Assembly (NCBI RefSeq): GCF_014202335.1
Contig: NZ_JACHGP010000017.1
Coordinates: 110,678 to 174,677, forward strand
DNA from: Mycobacterium sp. AZCC_0083
GTDB lineage: Bacteria; Actinomycetota; Actinomycetes; Mycobacteriales; Mycobacteriaceae
DNA: 64,000 nt
Direction of reading: 5' to 3'
Both the position numbers and the translations under genes were made by a program. The notes beneath the pieces were generated by a model. It searched no databases and had not been told where the DNA came from. It saw only the letters and a list, made by a program, of their open reading frames with translations. Positions 9,110 to 17,345 of the stretch are shown one piece after another; within the stretch, counting starts at the first letter, position 1; every line of letters starts with the position of its first letter.

Positions 9110-9862
9110 ATGACCAAGAAACTCACCGACAAGGTCGCCATCGTCACCGGTGGCGCACGAGGGATCGGCGGCCAGATCGCGATGGCGTTCGCCGCCGAGG
9201 GCGCCGACGTGGTCATCGCCGACGTGCTGAGCGAGGCGGCGGCAGAGCGGGTGATCGCGTCCATCGCCGAGTCCGGCCGTCGCTCTCGGTTCGTGCACAC
9301 CAACGTCGCCGACGAGAAGCAGGTGCGCGCAATGGTCGACATCGCAGTCGCCGAGTTCGGCAGGGTCGACATTCTGGTCAACAACGCTGGGACCTTCAGC
9401 GAGCACGGATGCGAAGACCTCTCGATCGAAGAGTTCGACAGGGTAGTCGGAGTGAACCTGCGCGGCTCCTTCATGTGCAGCAGATTCGTGATCCCGGGCA
9501 TGCTCGAGCGCAAGAGCGGCGTGATCATCAACGTCGCCTCGCAGCTCGGCCAGATCGGCGGGCTGGACATGGTCCACTACTGCGCGAGCAAGGCCGGGAT
9601 CATTGGGATGACCAAGGCGATGGCTCGGGAGGTCGCCACCAGAGGCGTTCGAGTCAACGCCATCGCACCCGGCCCGATCGTGACGGACATGATGGCCGAG
9701 GAGAGCGAGGAGTGGGCCGCCCGCAAGCTCTCCGAGCTGCCGATGGCGCGCTTCGGAGAAGTGGACGAAGTGGCGCCGACGGCGGTCTTCCTCGCTTCCG
9801 AAGACTCCTCCTACTACGTCGGCCAGACGCTCTGCCCCAACGGCGGAGACGTAATGCTCTGA
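9110..9862 (+). CDS. SDR-family NAD(P)-dependent oxidoreductase
   Basis: A 250-residue classical short-chain dehydrogenase/reductase. It shows the cofactor motif GGARGIGG, the NNAG motif (VNNAGTF), the catalytic Ser in NVASQLGQ, YCASK as the Tyr-x3-Lys pair, and the PG motif after IAPGPIVTD. The acidic residue after beta-2 (VIADV) favours NAD. It begins 12 bp after the APC permease stop, behind a GAGGA sequence, and so belongs to that operon. It probably oxidises a hydroxyl group on the imported substrate; the substrate is unknown. Confidence 0.9.
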   Translation: MTKKLTDKVAIVTGGARGIGGQIAMAFAAEGADVVIADVLSEAAAERVIASIAESGRRSRFVHTNVADEKQVRAMVDIAVAEFGRVDILVNNAGTFSEHGCEDLSIEEFDRVVGVNLRGSFMCSRFVIPGMLERKSGVIINVASQLGQIGGLDMVHYCASKAGIIGMTKAMAREVATRGVRVNAIAPGPIVTDMMAEESEEWAARKLSELPMARFGEVDEVAPTAVFLASEDSSYYVGQTLCPNGGDVML

Positions 9863-9894
9863 GAGGGGCACCTCTTTGGAAAGTTGAGACGTCC

Positions 9895-10671
9895 ATGTTT
9901 GAACTCACTGGCCGGGTAGCACTCATTACCGGGGCTGCCTCTGGGATCGGTGCGGCAACCGCAAGGGTGTTCGCCGAGGCGGGCGCCAACCTGGCATTGG
10001 CCTGGTATCCGCCGGACGGTCACGACATCGGCATCGTCGAAGATGCGGTGGCGAAGGCAGGAACACGGAGCATTGCGGTCGAGGTTGACGTACGTAGCAC
10101 GGCGGACGTCGATTCGATCGTCGAACAGGCGGTGTCGAAGTTCGGCCGCCTCGACATCGTCGTGGCCAACGCCGGGATCGCCCGCAAGGTCGATCTTGCG
10201 GACCTGGACGACGACGCGTGGCAGGCAGTGATCGACGTCGATCTCAACGGTGCCTGGCGGTGCTTCCGAGCCGCGCTGCCACACATGCGTGAGGCGGGCT
10301 ACGGGCGGTTGCTGGCAACCTCCTCGGCCGCTGGCACCGTACAGGGGTGGCCGAAGCTTCCCCACTACACCGCGGCGAAGGCGGGACTGGGCGGACTCAT
10401 CAAGACACTCGCCGTCGAATACGGGCCGGACGGTGTGACCGCCAACGCGGTCGCACCTGGCGTCATCGACACCCCACAGGCCAACGACCCGGTCAACTCA
10501 CTCGGCCCCGACGGGGTCAAGGAGGTCGCAGCCAAGATGCCCTCGGGACGGTTGGGTCAGCCGGAGGACATCGCGTACGTCTACCAGTTCCTGGCCAGCG
10601 AGCAAGGTGCCCACGTGAGTGGACAAGTGATCGCTGCCGACGGCGCGCGCTATCTCGCCGGGCTGGGTTAG
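9895..10671 (+). CDS. SDR-family NAD(P)-dependent oxidoreductase (second)
   Basis: A 258-residue classical SDR with TGAASGIGAAT (cofactor loop), VANAGIA, a serine in ATSSAAG and the YTAAK catalytic pair. The C-terminal block VSGQVIAADGARYLAG matches the family end. It follows the first SDR by 32 bp in the same operon. The two share only general family resemblance, so they more likely catalyse separate steps than result from a recent duplication. Confidence 0.88.
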   Translation: MFELTGRVALITGAASGIGAATARVFAEAGANLALAWYPPDGHDIGIVEDAVAKAGTRSIAVEVDVRSTADVDSIVEQAVSKFGRLDIVVANAGIARKVDLADLDDDAWQAVIDVDLNGAWRCFRAALPHMREAGYGRLLATSSAAGTVQGWPKLPHYTAAKAGLGGLIKTLAVEYGPDGVTANAVAPGVIDTPQANDPVNSLGPDGVKEVAAKMPSGRLGQPEDIAYVYQFLASEQGAHVSGQVIAADGARYLAGLG

Positions 10672-10748
10672 AACGTCGTCGCTCTGTCCAGACGGGATCG
10701 CAGTGTCGCGCCGATCTGGGGCCCAACGCTAAAACACGAGGAGTAGGC

Positions 10749-11735
10749 ATGACTGAGGACGTTTCATTCTTCCGCCGCGGCGACGACGTCGATGTGGCCG
10801 GCCCGCCACGGGAGATCGTCGGCTACGGCGAGCACCCCCCGATGATCCGGTGGGCAGGCGACGCGAAGGTCGCGATCCAGCTCGTCGTGAACTACGAGGA
10901 AGGCTCTGAGAAAACCTACGCAATGGGCGACGGCGAGAATGACATCCTCTACGAGCTGCCGTTCAAGCTCGAAGGTCAACGTGACCTGGCTGTCGAGTCA
11001 ATGTACGAGTACGGCTCGCGGGCCGGTATCTGGCGGCTGTTCCGGATCTTCGACAATGCGGGCATCCCCGTCACCTTCTTCGCGTCCGCGGTCGCCCTCG
11101 AGCGCAACCCGGACGTCGCGGTCAAACTAGCCGCCCGTGGGGACGAGGCCGCAGGCCACGGATACCGGTGGAGCAATCACTTCGAGATGACGCGCGAGCA
11201 GGAGCGTGAGGCGATTCGACGCGCGATCCTGTCCATCGAGGAGACCACAGGAACTCGACCCGTCGGCTGGTACTGCCGCGAGATGAGCACCAACACTCGC
11301 GAGCTGGTGGTCGAGGAGGGCGGCTTCGAGTACGACTCGGATTGCTACAACGACGATTTGCCGTACTGGACTCGTATCGGCGGACGGACACACCTGGTGG
11401 TGCCGTACTCCCTCGTGGTCAACGATGCGCGATACATCGTCGGCACGGGGTACGGCAGTCCTGAAGACTTCTTCATGACGGCCAAGGCCACGCTTGATCG
11501 ACTTCGCAACGACGGCGACGACCTCGGGCGGATGATGTCGATCGGCGTCCATCCGCGGATGAGCGGCAACCCTGCGCGCTCAGACGGACTGGCCCGCTTC
11601 ATCGACTACGCCCAGCAGTTCACTGACGTCGCCTTCGCGCGCCGTGTGGACATCGCCCACGATTTCGCTGAGCAGTACCCGGCGTCGAAGGCGTTCTCGG
11701 ATGTCGCCCTCGTCAGGGACGCCGCCTCTCGATGA
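10749..11735 (+). CDS. Polysaccharide deacetylase-family protein, PuuE/allantoinase-like
   Basis: A 328-residue NodB-fold protein. The motif VVNYEEGSE replaces the usual D-D metal motif, as in the clade holding PuuE-type allantoinases and related amide hydrolases; HGYRWSNHFEM provides the second metal-ligand region, and GVHPRMSGNPAR the C-terminal catalytic block. There is no signal peptide, which supports a cytoplasmic small-molecule amidase over a cell-wall enzyme. GAGGAG lies six bases before the ATG. It closes the rightward operon. With the isochorismatase-like and FAH-like enzymes it suggests ring opening of a cyclic amide or ureide (inference). Confidence 0.8.
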   Translation: MTEDVSFFRRGDDVDVAGPPREIVGYGEHPPMIRWAGDAKVAIQLVVNYEEGSEKTYAMGDGENDILYELPFKLEGQRDLAVESMYEYGSRAGIWRLFRIFDNAGIPVTFFASAVALERNPDVAVKLAARGDEAAGHGYRWSNHFEMTREQEREAIRRAILSIEETTGTRPVGWYCREMSTNTRELVVEEGGFEYDSDCYNDDLPYWTRIGGRTHLVVPYSLVVNDARYIVGTGYGSPEDFFMTAKATLDRLRNDGDDLGRMMSIGVHPRMSGNPARSDGLARFIDYAQQFTDVAFARRVDIAHDFAEQYPASKAFSDVALVRDAASR

Positions 11736-11809
11736 ACGGCGAAAGGTAGACGCGGGCAACGCCTTTACTGCAATCGTCCGCAGACAGTCAGAGACATCCA
11801 CGGCTTGTT

Positions 11810-12817
11810 CTACGACGCGTGAGCTTGCCCGGCAGGCGATGCGACCGTGGACCGCGCTGCCGCACGACCCGCCAGGAGCAGCAAGATCACTGCAACAGAA
11901 CCGAAGACGACGTTGCTCACCAAATCCACCGTGGGTGAGCCACCGTCTGATGGGGCCATCGGGAACGCCAGCCACACACAGGTCAGGGTCGCACCTGCGG
12001 CGAGCGCAGAGCGATGGCGCTCGTTCCAGCCGCGTTGCCGCGACCACCGCGAGATCATCAGGACCCCGACGGCGACGACGAGGCACCACGCGAACACACC
12101 GGCCCACTCGCGCCATGCGGACTCGTTGAAGCCCGAAGCCATCCAGTAACCGCTGGTTGCCACCAGTGCAGCGGTGCCGACGAGCCACGGTGACGGCGCC
12201 CGGCCGTCCAACGGCGGCAGTCGGCGTGACCGGATGGCGAACGCGGCGATCACCAGTCCGACGATGGCGATGCCGATCCAGATCTGATGCGACCACGGGG
12301 CGATGAACCGGTACTCGGTGAAGTTCCCCCAGAACACGAACACCGCTCCGAGCGCGAAAATCGTTGCGACGACGATCAATCCGGTGCGGCCCAGCCAGGG
12401 CGTGCTGCCTCGGTCTCGGGCGAAGGTCTCGACAAGTGCGATGGGCACGCAGATGCTCCACACGGCGTGCAGCGCGATCACGGTCTGGATGAGCGCGATG
12501 CTGGTGCCGAGCGCAGGCACGTAGGTGGCGGTGTGGAAGTCGTCGACACCGAGGTAGGCGTCGTTCCACAGCAGCTGATCGAGCGGTCCTTCTTCGATGA
12601 GCGCATAGGCGCACGCCAGCAGTCCGATGGTGGGCCACCCGCCGCCGTAGCGACGTCCGAGCTCGCGCACCAGGATTGCCCCGCCCCCGTACATGGGGGC
12701 GAGGAGGACGCCGATGAGGAGGCCACCGATGGTGATGTTGCCGAGCAGGAACTCGCCGACGAACGGCGCGAGCAGGAAGAGGCCGATGACGGGAGCCAGC
12801 CGTCGCAGGAGAGCCAC
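11810..12817 (-). CDS. Polytopic membrane protein of unknown function
   Basis: A 335-residue hydrophobic protein with about nine predicted transmembrane stretches, for example LLAPFVGEFLLGNITIGGLL near the N-terminus and VVFGSVAVILLLLAGRAAA near the C-terminus. A conserved-looking acidic/aromatic stretch (ALIEEGPLDQLLWNDAYLG) lies near residues 75-95, a possible active or binding site in the membrane. I do not recognise the family. It diverges from the TetR gene with a 49-bp gap, which makes it a candidate target of that repressor. Confidence 0.7.
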   Translation of the reverse strand: MALLRRLAPVIGLFLLAPFVGEFLLGNITIGGLLIGVLLAPMYGGGAILVRELGRRYGGGWPTIGLLACAYALIEEGPLDQLLWNDAYLGVDDFHTATYVPALGTSIALIQTVIALHAVWSICVPIALVETFARDRGSTPWLGRTGLIVVATIFALGAVFVFWGNFTEYRFIAPWSHQIWIGIAIVGLVIAAFAIRSRRLPPLDGRAPSPWLVGTAALVATSGYWMASGFNESAWREWAGVFAWCLVVAVGVLMISRWSRQRGWNERHRSALAAGATLTCVWLAFPMAPSDGGSPTVDLVSNVVFGSVAVILLLLAGRAAARSTVASPAGQAHAS

Positions 12818-12866
12818 GACGCCGAGCCTACCGCAATAATTCGACTAGTCAGGTTAAGATTGACGA

Positions 12867-13499
12867 ATGGCCAGAACCGTCAACCACGAGCAACAGCAGA
12901 TCCGCCGCGAGGCCATCACCTCTGCAGCGGCTGCCCTGTTCGCCAGGCAGGGGTTCGCCGAGACGTCGACGGCCGACATCGCCAAGGCCGCAGGGATCAG
13001 CACGGGCAGCCTGTTCTACTACTTCCCGGACAAGGCGGCGATCTTCCGAGGAATCTTCGAACAGGACATCCCCGAGAGCCGCCGGCTGTTCGAGAAGCAC
13101 GACGAGACCGACGATCCAGCCGCCTCGATCCTCGAAGCCGTTGCCACGCTGGCGAATCCGGCTCGCGACGAGCTGGCGCCCGGCCTGTTCGTCGAACTTC
13201 TCCGCCGTGCGGGCAACGATCCGCAACTCATGGAGATCGTCGTCGCGAACGAGGCGATCGTGCAGGACGGTCTCGCGTCGTTGATCCGCAGGGCTGCCGG
13301 CAACGGACACGTCGACAAGGGGCTGGACCCTGCTGTAGCGGCAACCTGGATTCGCAGGATCATCGACGCCGTCTACCTGAACGCGGGCGACGGCGCCAGC
13401 GTCGACCCCGTCCCGATGCTTCGGCTGATCATCGCCCGGTTCCTCGGGATCGAGACGACGCCGAAGACCCCACGACGTCCTCCCAAGAAGCTCCGATGA
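12867..13499 (+). CDS. TetR/AcrR-family transcriptional regulator
   Basis: A 210-residue regulator. The N-terminal helix-turn-helix is clear (ITSAAAALFARQGFAETSTADIAKAAG, ISTGSLFYYFPDKAAIF); the remaining roughly 150 residues form the helical ligand-binding part, with a basic lysine/proline-rich tail. It is divergent from the unknown membrane protein and convergent with the MarR gene 10 bp away. The 49-bp upstream gap contains a small GACTAGTC palindrome that could be part of an autoregulatory operator, but this is weak. Confidence 0.9.
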   Translation: MARTVNHEQQQIRREAITSAAAALFARQGFAETSTADIAKAAGISTGSLFYYFPDKAAIFRGIFEQDIPESRRLFEKHDETDDPAASILEAVATLANPARDELAPGLFVELLRRAGNDPQLMEIVVANEAIVQDGLASLIRRAAGNGHVDKGLDPAVAATWIRRIIDAVYLNAGDGASVDPVPMLRLIIARFLGIETTPKTPRRPPKKLR

Positions 13500-13509
13500 C
13501 CACCTCCGA

Positions 13510-14013
13510 TCAGATCTCGATCGCACCAGCCCAGGCGCGCAGTCCGGCGAGGAACCCGCTCCGCTGCGCGACAGTCAGTTGCCCCAGCGCCCGAGCCAAC
13601 GGTGCAGTGCGCCGCGCCACGAATTGCTCTACGTCGGCGCGCTGCGCGCTCTGCAGCGACACCAGCGTGCGACGGCGATCAGCGGCGTCGGCGTGGCGTT
13701 CGACATATCCGGCGTGATCGAGGTCCGCAATGAGCTGGCTGGCATTCGTCAAACCGAGGCCGAGTTGTCGGGCTAGCTCACCCACCGAGACGGGTCCGGT
13801 GTAGAGCAATCGGGCCAGCACGGCGCCGTGCCGATTTCCCAACCCAGCGTCAACGAAGTCCGCACGCAACTGTGGCGGCATGTCGGCGTGCGCACGCTTG
13901 AAATGGTTGGCCAGCAACGGGACCAACGCTTGGAGCTCAAGCAGTTCCTCGGCATCGAGCGCGGCGCCCGGAGGCACGCCCATCGACGTAGGAGCTCCCT
14001 CTCGTCGCGTCAT
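13510..14013 (-). CDS. MarR-family transcriptional regulator
   Basis: A 167-residue winged-helix regulator. Visible are the DNA-binding helices (GPVSVGELARQLGLGLTNASQLIADLDHAGYVERH) and the wing with ADRRRTLVSL. I prefer the ATG at 14013 over the GTG at 14028 because GGAGGT sits seven bases before it. The gene diverges from a SAM methyltransferase; a strong palindrome in the shared promoter region is its likely operator, and autorepression plus control of the methyltransferase/dehalogenase pair is the natural reading. Confidence 0.9.
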   Translation of the reverse strand: MTRREGAPTSMGVPPGAALDAEELLELQALVPLLANHFKRAHADMPPQLRADFVDAGLGNRHGAVLARLLYTGPVSVGELARQLGLGLTNASQLIADLDHAGYVERHADAADRRRTLVSLQSAQRADVEQFVARRTAPLARALGQLTVAQRSGFLAGLRAWAGAIEI

Positions 14014-14055
14014 CGATCTGACCTCCACCGGCTGGGGTTGGCAAGCATGATATAG

Positions 14056-14086
14056 TTCTAATATCTGAACTGTTCAGATATAAGAA
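14056..14086. promoter_or_regulatory. 31-bp MarR-type palindrome
   Basis: A perfect inverted repeat with 10-bp arms (ATATCTGAAC and its complement) surrounds a single T at 14071. It extends outward by five more bases each side (TTCTA at 14056-14060, AAGAA at 14082-14086) with one mismatch. The centre is about 58 bp from the MarR start and 35 bp from the methyltransferase start, covering both promoters. Size and AT-richness fit MarR operators. Confidence 0.8.
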
Positions 14087-14105
14087 CCTTCTAGCGGGAG
14101 ACGCC

Positions 14106-14732
14106 GTGACCTCCAACCAGTACTTCGAAGGCATCTACCGGGCCCATCGACCGGACGGTAACCCGGTCTCTGGCGCAGGATGGGACATCGGCAGCCCGCA
14201 ACCCATGCTGGTCGAACTCGACCGTCGCGGCGCCATCACCGGCACGGTACTCGACGCCGGCTGCGGCACCGGCGACAACGCTCTCTATCTGGCCAAACAG
14301 GGATACACGGTGACTGGGCTCGACGCAGCGCCGTCCGCGATAGCCCACGCTCGCAGCAAGGCTGAGCAGCTTCGCCTGACCATTGAGTTGGCGGTCGCCG
14401 ACGCGCTGGACCTAACTGCGTACCAGGATCGGTTCGAGACGATCATCGACTCCGGGTTGTTCCACACCTTCGCCAACACCGACCAGGCCCGCTATCTTGC
14501 TTCCCTCCACCGCGCCGCTCGTGACGGAGCCCGCCTTCACGTATTGGCAATCAGCGACATGGCAACGGGAAGCCAGGGTCCTCGCCGGCTCACCGAAACC
14601 GAGATGCGAGGGGCGTTCACTGACGGTTGGGTCCTCGACGACCTCGAGCGCGTCGCCATGTCGGGTGCACTACCCGGCGAACCACATAGCGTTGATATCC
14701 CGTCGTGGCTTGCGACAGCTCACCGTCGGTGA
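14106..14732 (+). CDS. Class I SAM-dependent methyltransferase
   Basis: A 208-residue methyltransferase starting at GTG with GGGAG six bases upstream. The SAM-binding motif I is VLDAGCGTGDNALYLAKQG, the acidic end of strand 2 is VTGLDAAP, and DALDL and IIDSGLFHTF are the later strand motifs. The size and the short N-terminal cap (YFEGIYRAHRPDGNPVSGAGWDIG) resemble thiol/halide-type small-molecule methyltransferases, but that assignment is tentative. It is divergent from the MarR gene and probably co-transcribed with the haloalkane dehalogenase 75 bp downstream. A halide-linked role for both is an attractive but unproven link. Confidence 0.87.
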   Translation: MTSNQYFEGIYRAHRPDGNPVSGAGWDIGSPQPMLVELDRRGAITGTVLDAGCGTGDNALYLAKQGYTVTGLDAAPSAIAHARSKAEQLRLTIELAVADALDLTAYQDRFETIIDSGLFHTFANTDQARYLASLHRAARDGARLHVLAISDMATGSQGPRRLTETEMRGAFTDGWVLDDLERVAMSGALPGEPHSVDIPSWLATAHRR

Positions 14733-14807
14733 ACGAAGTAGGGCCGCCGCGGTGACCTACCGGAATGTCAACCGACCACACCCCGTCCACTGACGAAGGG
14801 ACATGTC

Positions 14808-15668
14808 GTGCCCACCATCGATGCTCTCGATTCGACCATCTACTACCGGGAATCAGGCAGTGGGACGGCCATGGTCCTCCTCCACGGCAATCCAGGCTCG
14901 TCGCACCTGTGGCGCAACGTGATCCCCAACCTGGGTAGTCGGCGGCTGCTGGCACCAGACCTCATCGGAATGGGCCGATCTGGAAAGCCGGACGTCGCGT
15001 ACAGCTTCGCCGACCACGCCCGCTACCTCGACGCCTGGTTTGATGCCCTCCATCTGGACCGGGTAATCCTTGTCGGTCACGACTGGGGCGGCGCGCTCGC
15101 CTTCGACTGGGCGGCCCGCCACCCCGAACGGGTACTCGGCATTGCGTTTCTGGAGAGCGTTGTCAAACCAATGGCGTGGGAAGAGCTTTCACAGCAGACC
15201 CGCCAACGGTGGGAGGCGATTCGGACTCCCGGCGAAGGCGAAGCCATGGTGCTCGAGCAGAATCTGTTCCTCCGTGGGGCGTTCACTGGGGGCGGCGTCC
15301 TCACCCCGGTCAGCGACGTAGACATGCAGGCGTATCTTGAGCCATTCCCGACTCCCGGCAGCCGCCGCCCCATTCTTGCCTGGGCGCGCGAGCTTCCTCT
15401 CGGCGGCGAACCGGCCGGACTGGTTGCCCGCATCGAGACCTACGACGCCTGGCTGGCGGTCAGCTCGGACGTGCCCAAGTTGCTCATGACCTTCGAGGGC
15501 GCGCCGTCGCTGCTGATCGGCAAGGAAATGGCCGACTGGTGCGCGGCTCACATCGCCTCGCTGGAAATCGTCGCCTGCGGTCAGGCCGGGCACCACGCTC
15601 CGGAGGATCGTCCGAACGAGATCGCGGCGGCAGTGTCCGCCTGGGCAGACGAGCACGGGCTGCGCTAA
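14808..15668 (+). CDS. Haloalkane dehalogenase, HLD-II-like alpha/beta hydrolase
   Basis: A 286-residue alpha/beta hydrolase. The nucleophile elbow is GHDWGG (Asp nucleophile, Trp as one halide-binding residue), the HGNPGSSHLWRN loop supplies the oxyanion and the second halide ligand (Asn), the catalytic acid is probably the Glu in AFLESV as in LinB/DhaA-type enzymes, and the base is a His in GQAGHHAPED. It would hydrolyse haloalkanes to an alcohol and halide in the cytoplasm. It starts at GTG after an AAGGG sequence. Location behind the MarR/methyltransferase promoter suggests regulated expression. Confidence 0.87.
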   Translation: MPTIDALDSTIYYRESGSGTAMVLLHGNPGSSHLWRNVIPNLGSRRLLAPDLIGMGRSGKPDVAYSFADHARYLDAWFDALHLDRVILVGHDWGGALAFDWAARHPERVLGIAFLESVVKPMAWEELSQQTRQRWEAIRTPGEGEAMVLEQNLFLRGAFTGGGVLTPVSDVDMQAYLEPFPTPGSRRPILAWARELPLGGEPAGLVARIETYDAWLAVSSDVPKLLMTFEGAPSLLIGKEMADWCAAHIASLEIVACGQAGHHAPEDRPNEIAAAVSAWADEHGLR

Positions 15669-15948
15669 CGACCGCCTGTAGGGGTGCCGACGCTGCAGCA
15701 CGGCCATAGTTACCGGATTGGTCGAGCAGATCCCCGATCAACGGCGGAGTAGGCCGTTCATCATCGCATCTCGCAGGGGATGACCTGCTACGTGCCATTG
15801 GCTCAGAATCATTGCCTACAGGGCACTTTCAAGTGGCGTTTGTTGCCTAGTGACGGTGGTTCACAGTGACCGCGTGATCGAAGGCCACGGGGAACGATCT
15901 GCGTCGGGGAGCGACGTGGTGGAGCGCACGAGCACCCGCGTGATCTTC

Positions 15949-15989
15949 AGCGCAATCTCGGTGGTACCGCTAGGACACATCGGAGTAAC
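15949..15989 (+). promoter_or_regulatory. GlnR-like tandem box (site a), upstream of LLM1
   Basis: AGCGCAAT at 15949-15956, then GGTAC, GACAC and GTAAC at 11-bp steps, 54 bases before the LLM1 ATG. The surrounding gap 15669-16043 holds no gene; it also contains a short GGAGT/ACTCC inverted repeat (15982-15997) overlapping the last pentamer. Confidence 0.6.
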
Positions 15990-16043
15990 GCCACTCCACT
16001 TGTCTTGAGCCAGAGGTAGCGAGCAGATCCGAGAGGGGTCGTA

Positions 16044-17345
16044 ATGACCGACATGTTCCATCTGGGCTGGTTCCTGAACTTCGTCGCCGACGAGTGGAAC
16101 GGAAACTGGGGCGACGGCGGGCGGGACTTCACCGGCGACTTCTACGTCGAGATGGCCAAAGACCTCGAGCGCGCCAAGTTCGACTACGTCCTGATCGAGG
16201 ACAAGCTGATGGTCTCGACGGCCTACGGCGGCACGATGGAGCACGACCTCAAGCACGGGGTGAACCCCAAACACGACCCGGTTCCGCTGGCCGTGCTGAT
16301 GGCCGCGGCCACCACCCGGCTCGGCGTCGTCCCCACGATGTCGACCAGCTTCTACCCGCCGTTCCTGCTGGCCCGGCTGTGCAGCACCATCGACCACATC
16401 GCCCGCGGACGCTTCGGCTGGAACGTCGTCACCTCAGGCGAAGACCGCTCCGCGCAGAACTTCGGCCTCGACAAGCTCTGGGAACACGATGAGCGCTACG
16501 TGCGAGCCAGTGAGTACCTGGAACTGGTCAGCAAGCTGTGGGAGTCGTGGGAACCCGACGCCATCGAGCGCGACTACATGACGGGGACCTACGCCAACCA
16601 CAAGAAGGTCCACACCATCGACTTCGAGGGCAAGTACTTCAAGTCCCGGGGTCCGCTGAACACCGCGCCGTCACCCCAGTACCGCCCGACGATCGCCCAG
16701 GCCGGCGCGTCGCCGCCAGGCCGCGAACTGGCCGCGCAGCACGCCGATACCATCGTCGCGCCCGCCAACGGCGTCGAGGCGATGAAGGCCTACCGCGATG
16801 ACATCCATGCCAGGATGAAGGCCAACGGCCGCGATCCTGCGCACTGCAAGCTGCTCTACCTCGTCACCCCGATCGTCGCCGACACCCACGAGGAGGCGCT
16901 GGCCAAGCAGGAGCGGTGGTTCACCGACCCGCTCTACATCGAGTACATGCTGGCCGAGATCTCCTCCATCACCGAGATCGACTTCGCCCAGTTCGATCTC
17001 GATGAGCCGATGCCTTCGGACGTGACGACGAACGGCGAGCGCGGCGCCCTCGAGAGCTTCCTTGCCCGCGGAAAGGGCAAGACGCTGCGTGAGATCGTCA
17101 CCGGCAGTGGGCTGTCCGGCAACGTCCCCTTCGTGGGCACACCCGCCGAAGTGGCCGACGAGATGGGCGCAGTGATGGATCAGGTGGGTGGCGACGGCTT
17201 CCTGATCACCAGTCCGGTGATGCGACTCAACCGTCGCTACGTCACCGAGATCACCGACGGCTTGATCCCGGAACTGCAGAAGCGCGGTCTGGTCCGCTCC
17301 GAGTACACCACCACGATGCTGCGCGACCACCTGCGCGAGTTCTGA
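16044..17345 (+). CDS. LLM1: NtaA/SnaA/DszA-type FMN-dependent monooxygenase
   Basis: A 433-residue luciferase-fold (TIM barrel) flavin monooxygenase of the group that includes nitrilotriacetate monooxygenase component A, pristinamycin SnaA and DBT-sulfone monooxygenase DszA. These enzymes use FMNH2 from a separate reductase. Diagnostic features are the start FHLGWFLNF, IEDKLMVS, GRFGWNVVTSG..SAQNFGL (flavin phosphate region), KSRGPLNT, IAQAGASPPGRELAA, VGGDGFLI and the C-terminal block LRDHLREF. It is the first gene of a coupled operon with LLM2, a RibBA paralogue and an MFS transporter. The substrate cannot be read from sequence. Confidence 0.92.
   Translation: MTDMFHLGWFLNFVADEWNGNWGDGGRDFTGDFYVEMAKDLERAKFDYVLIEDKLMVSTAYGGTMEHDLKHGVNPKHDPVPLAVLMAAATTRLGVVPTMSTSFYPPFLLARLCSTIDHIARGRFGWNVVTSGEDRSAQNFGLDKLWEHDERYVRASEYLELVSKLWESWEPDAIERDYMTGTYANHKKVHTIDFEGKYFKSRGPLNTAPSPQYRPTIAQAGASPPGRELAAQHADTIVAPANGVEAMKAYRDDIHARMKANGRDPAHCKLLYLVTPIVADTHEEALAKQERWFTDPLYIEYMLAEISSITEIDFAQFDLDEPMPSDVTTNGERGALESFLARGKGKTLREIVTGSGLSGNVPFVGTPAEVADEMGAVMDQVGGDGFLITSPVMRLNRRYVTEITDGLIPELQKRGLVRSEYTTTMLRDHLREF

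Noticed and set aside
9336..9342. GCGCAAT inside the first SDR gene
   Set aside because: It is within coding sequence, has no AC at the required 9-base distance and no phased pentamers, so it is not an instance of the island motif.
12287..13717. 476-codon plus-strand frame across the membrane protein and TetR genes
   Set aside because: Low-complexity Arg/Asp/Ala composition in the wrong frame; the genuine frames show clear HTH and membrane features.
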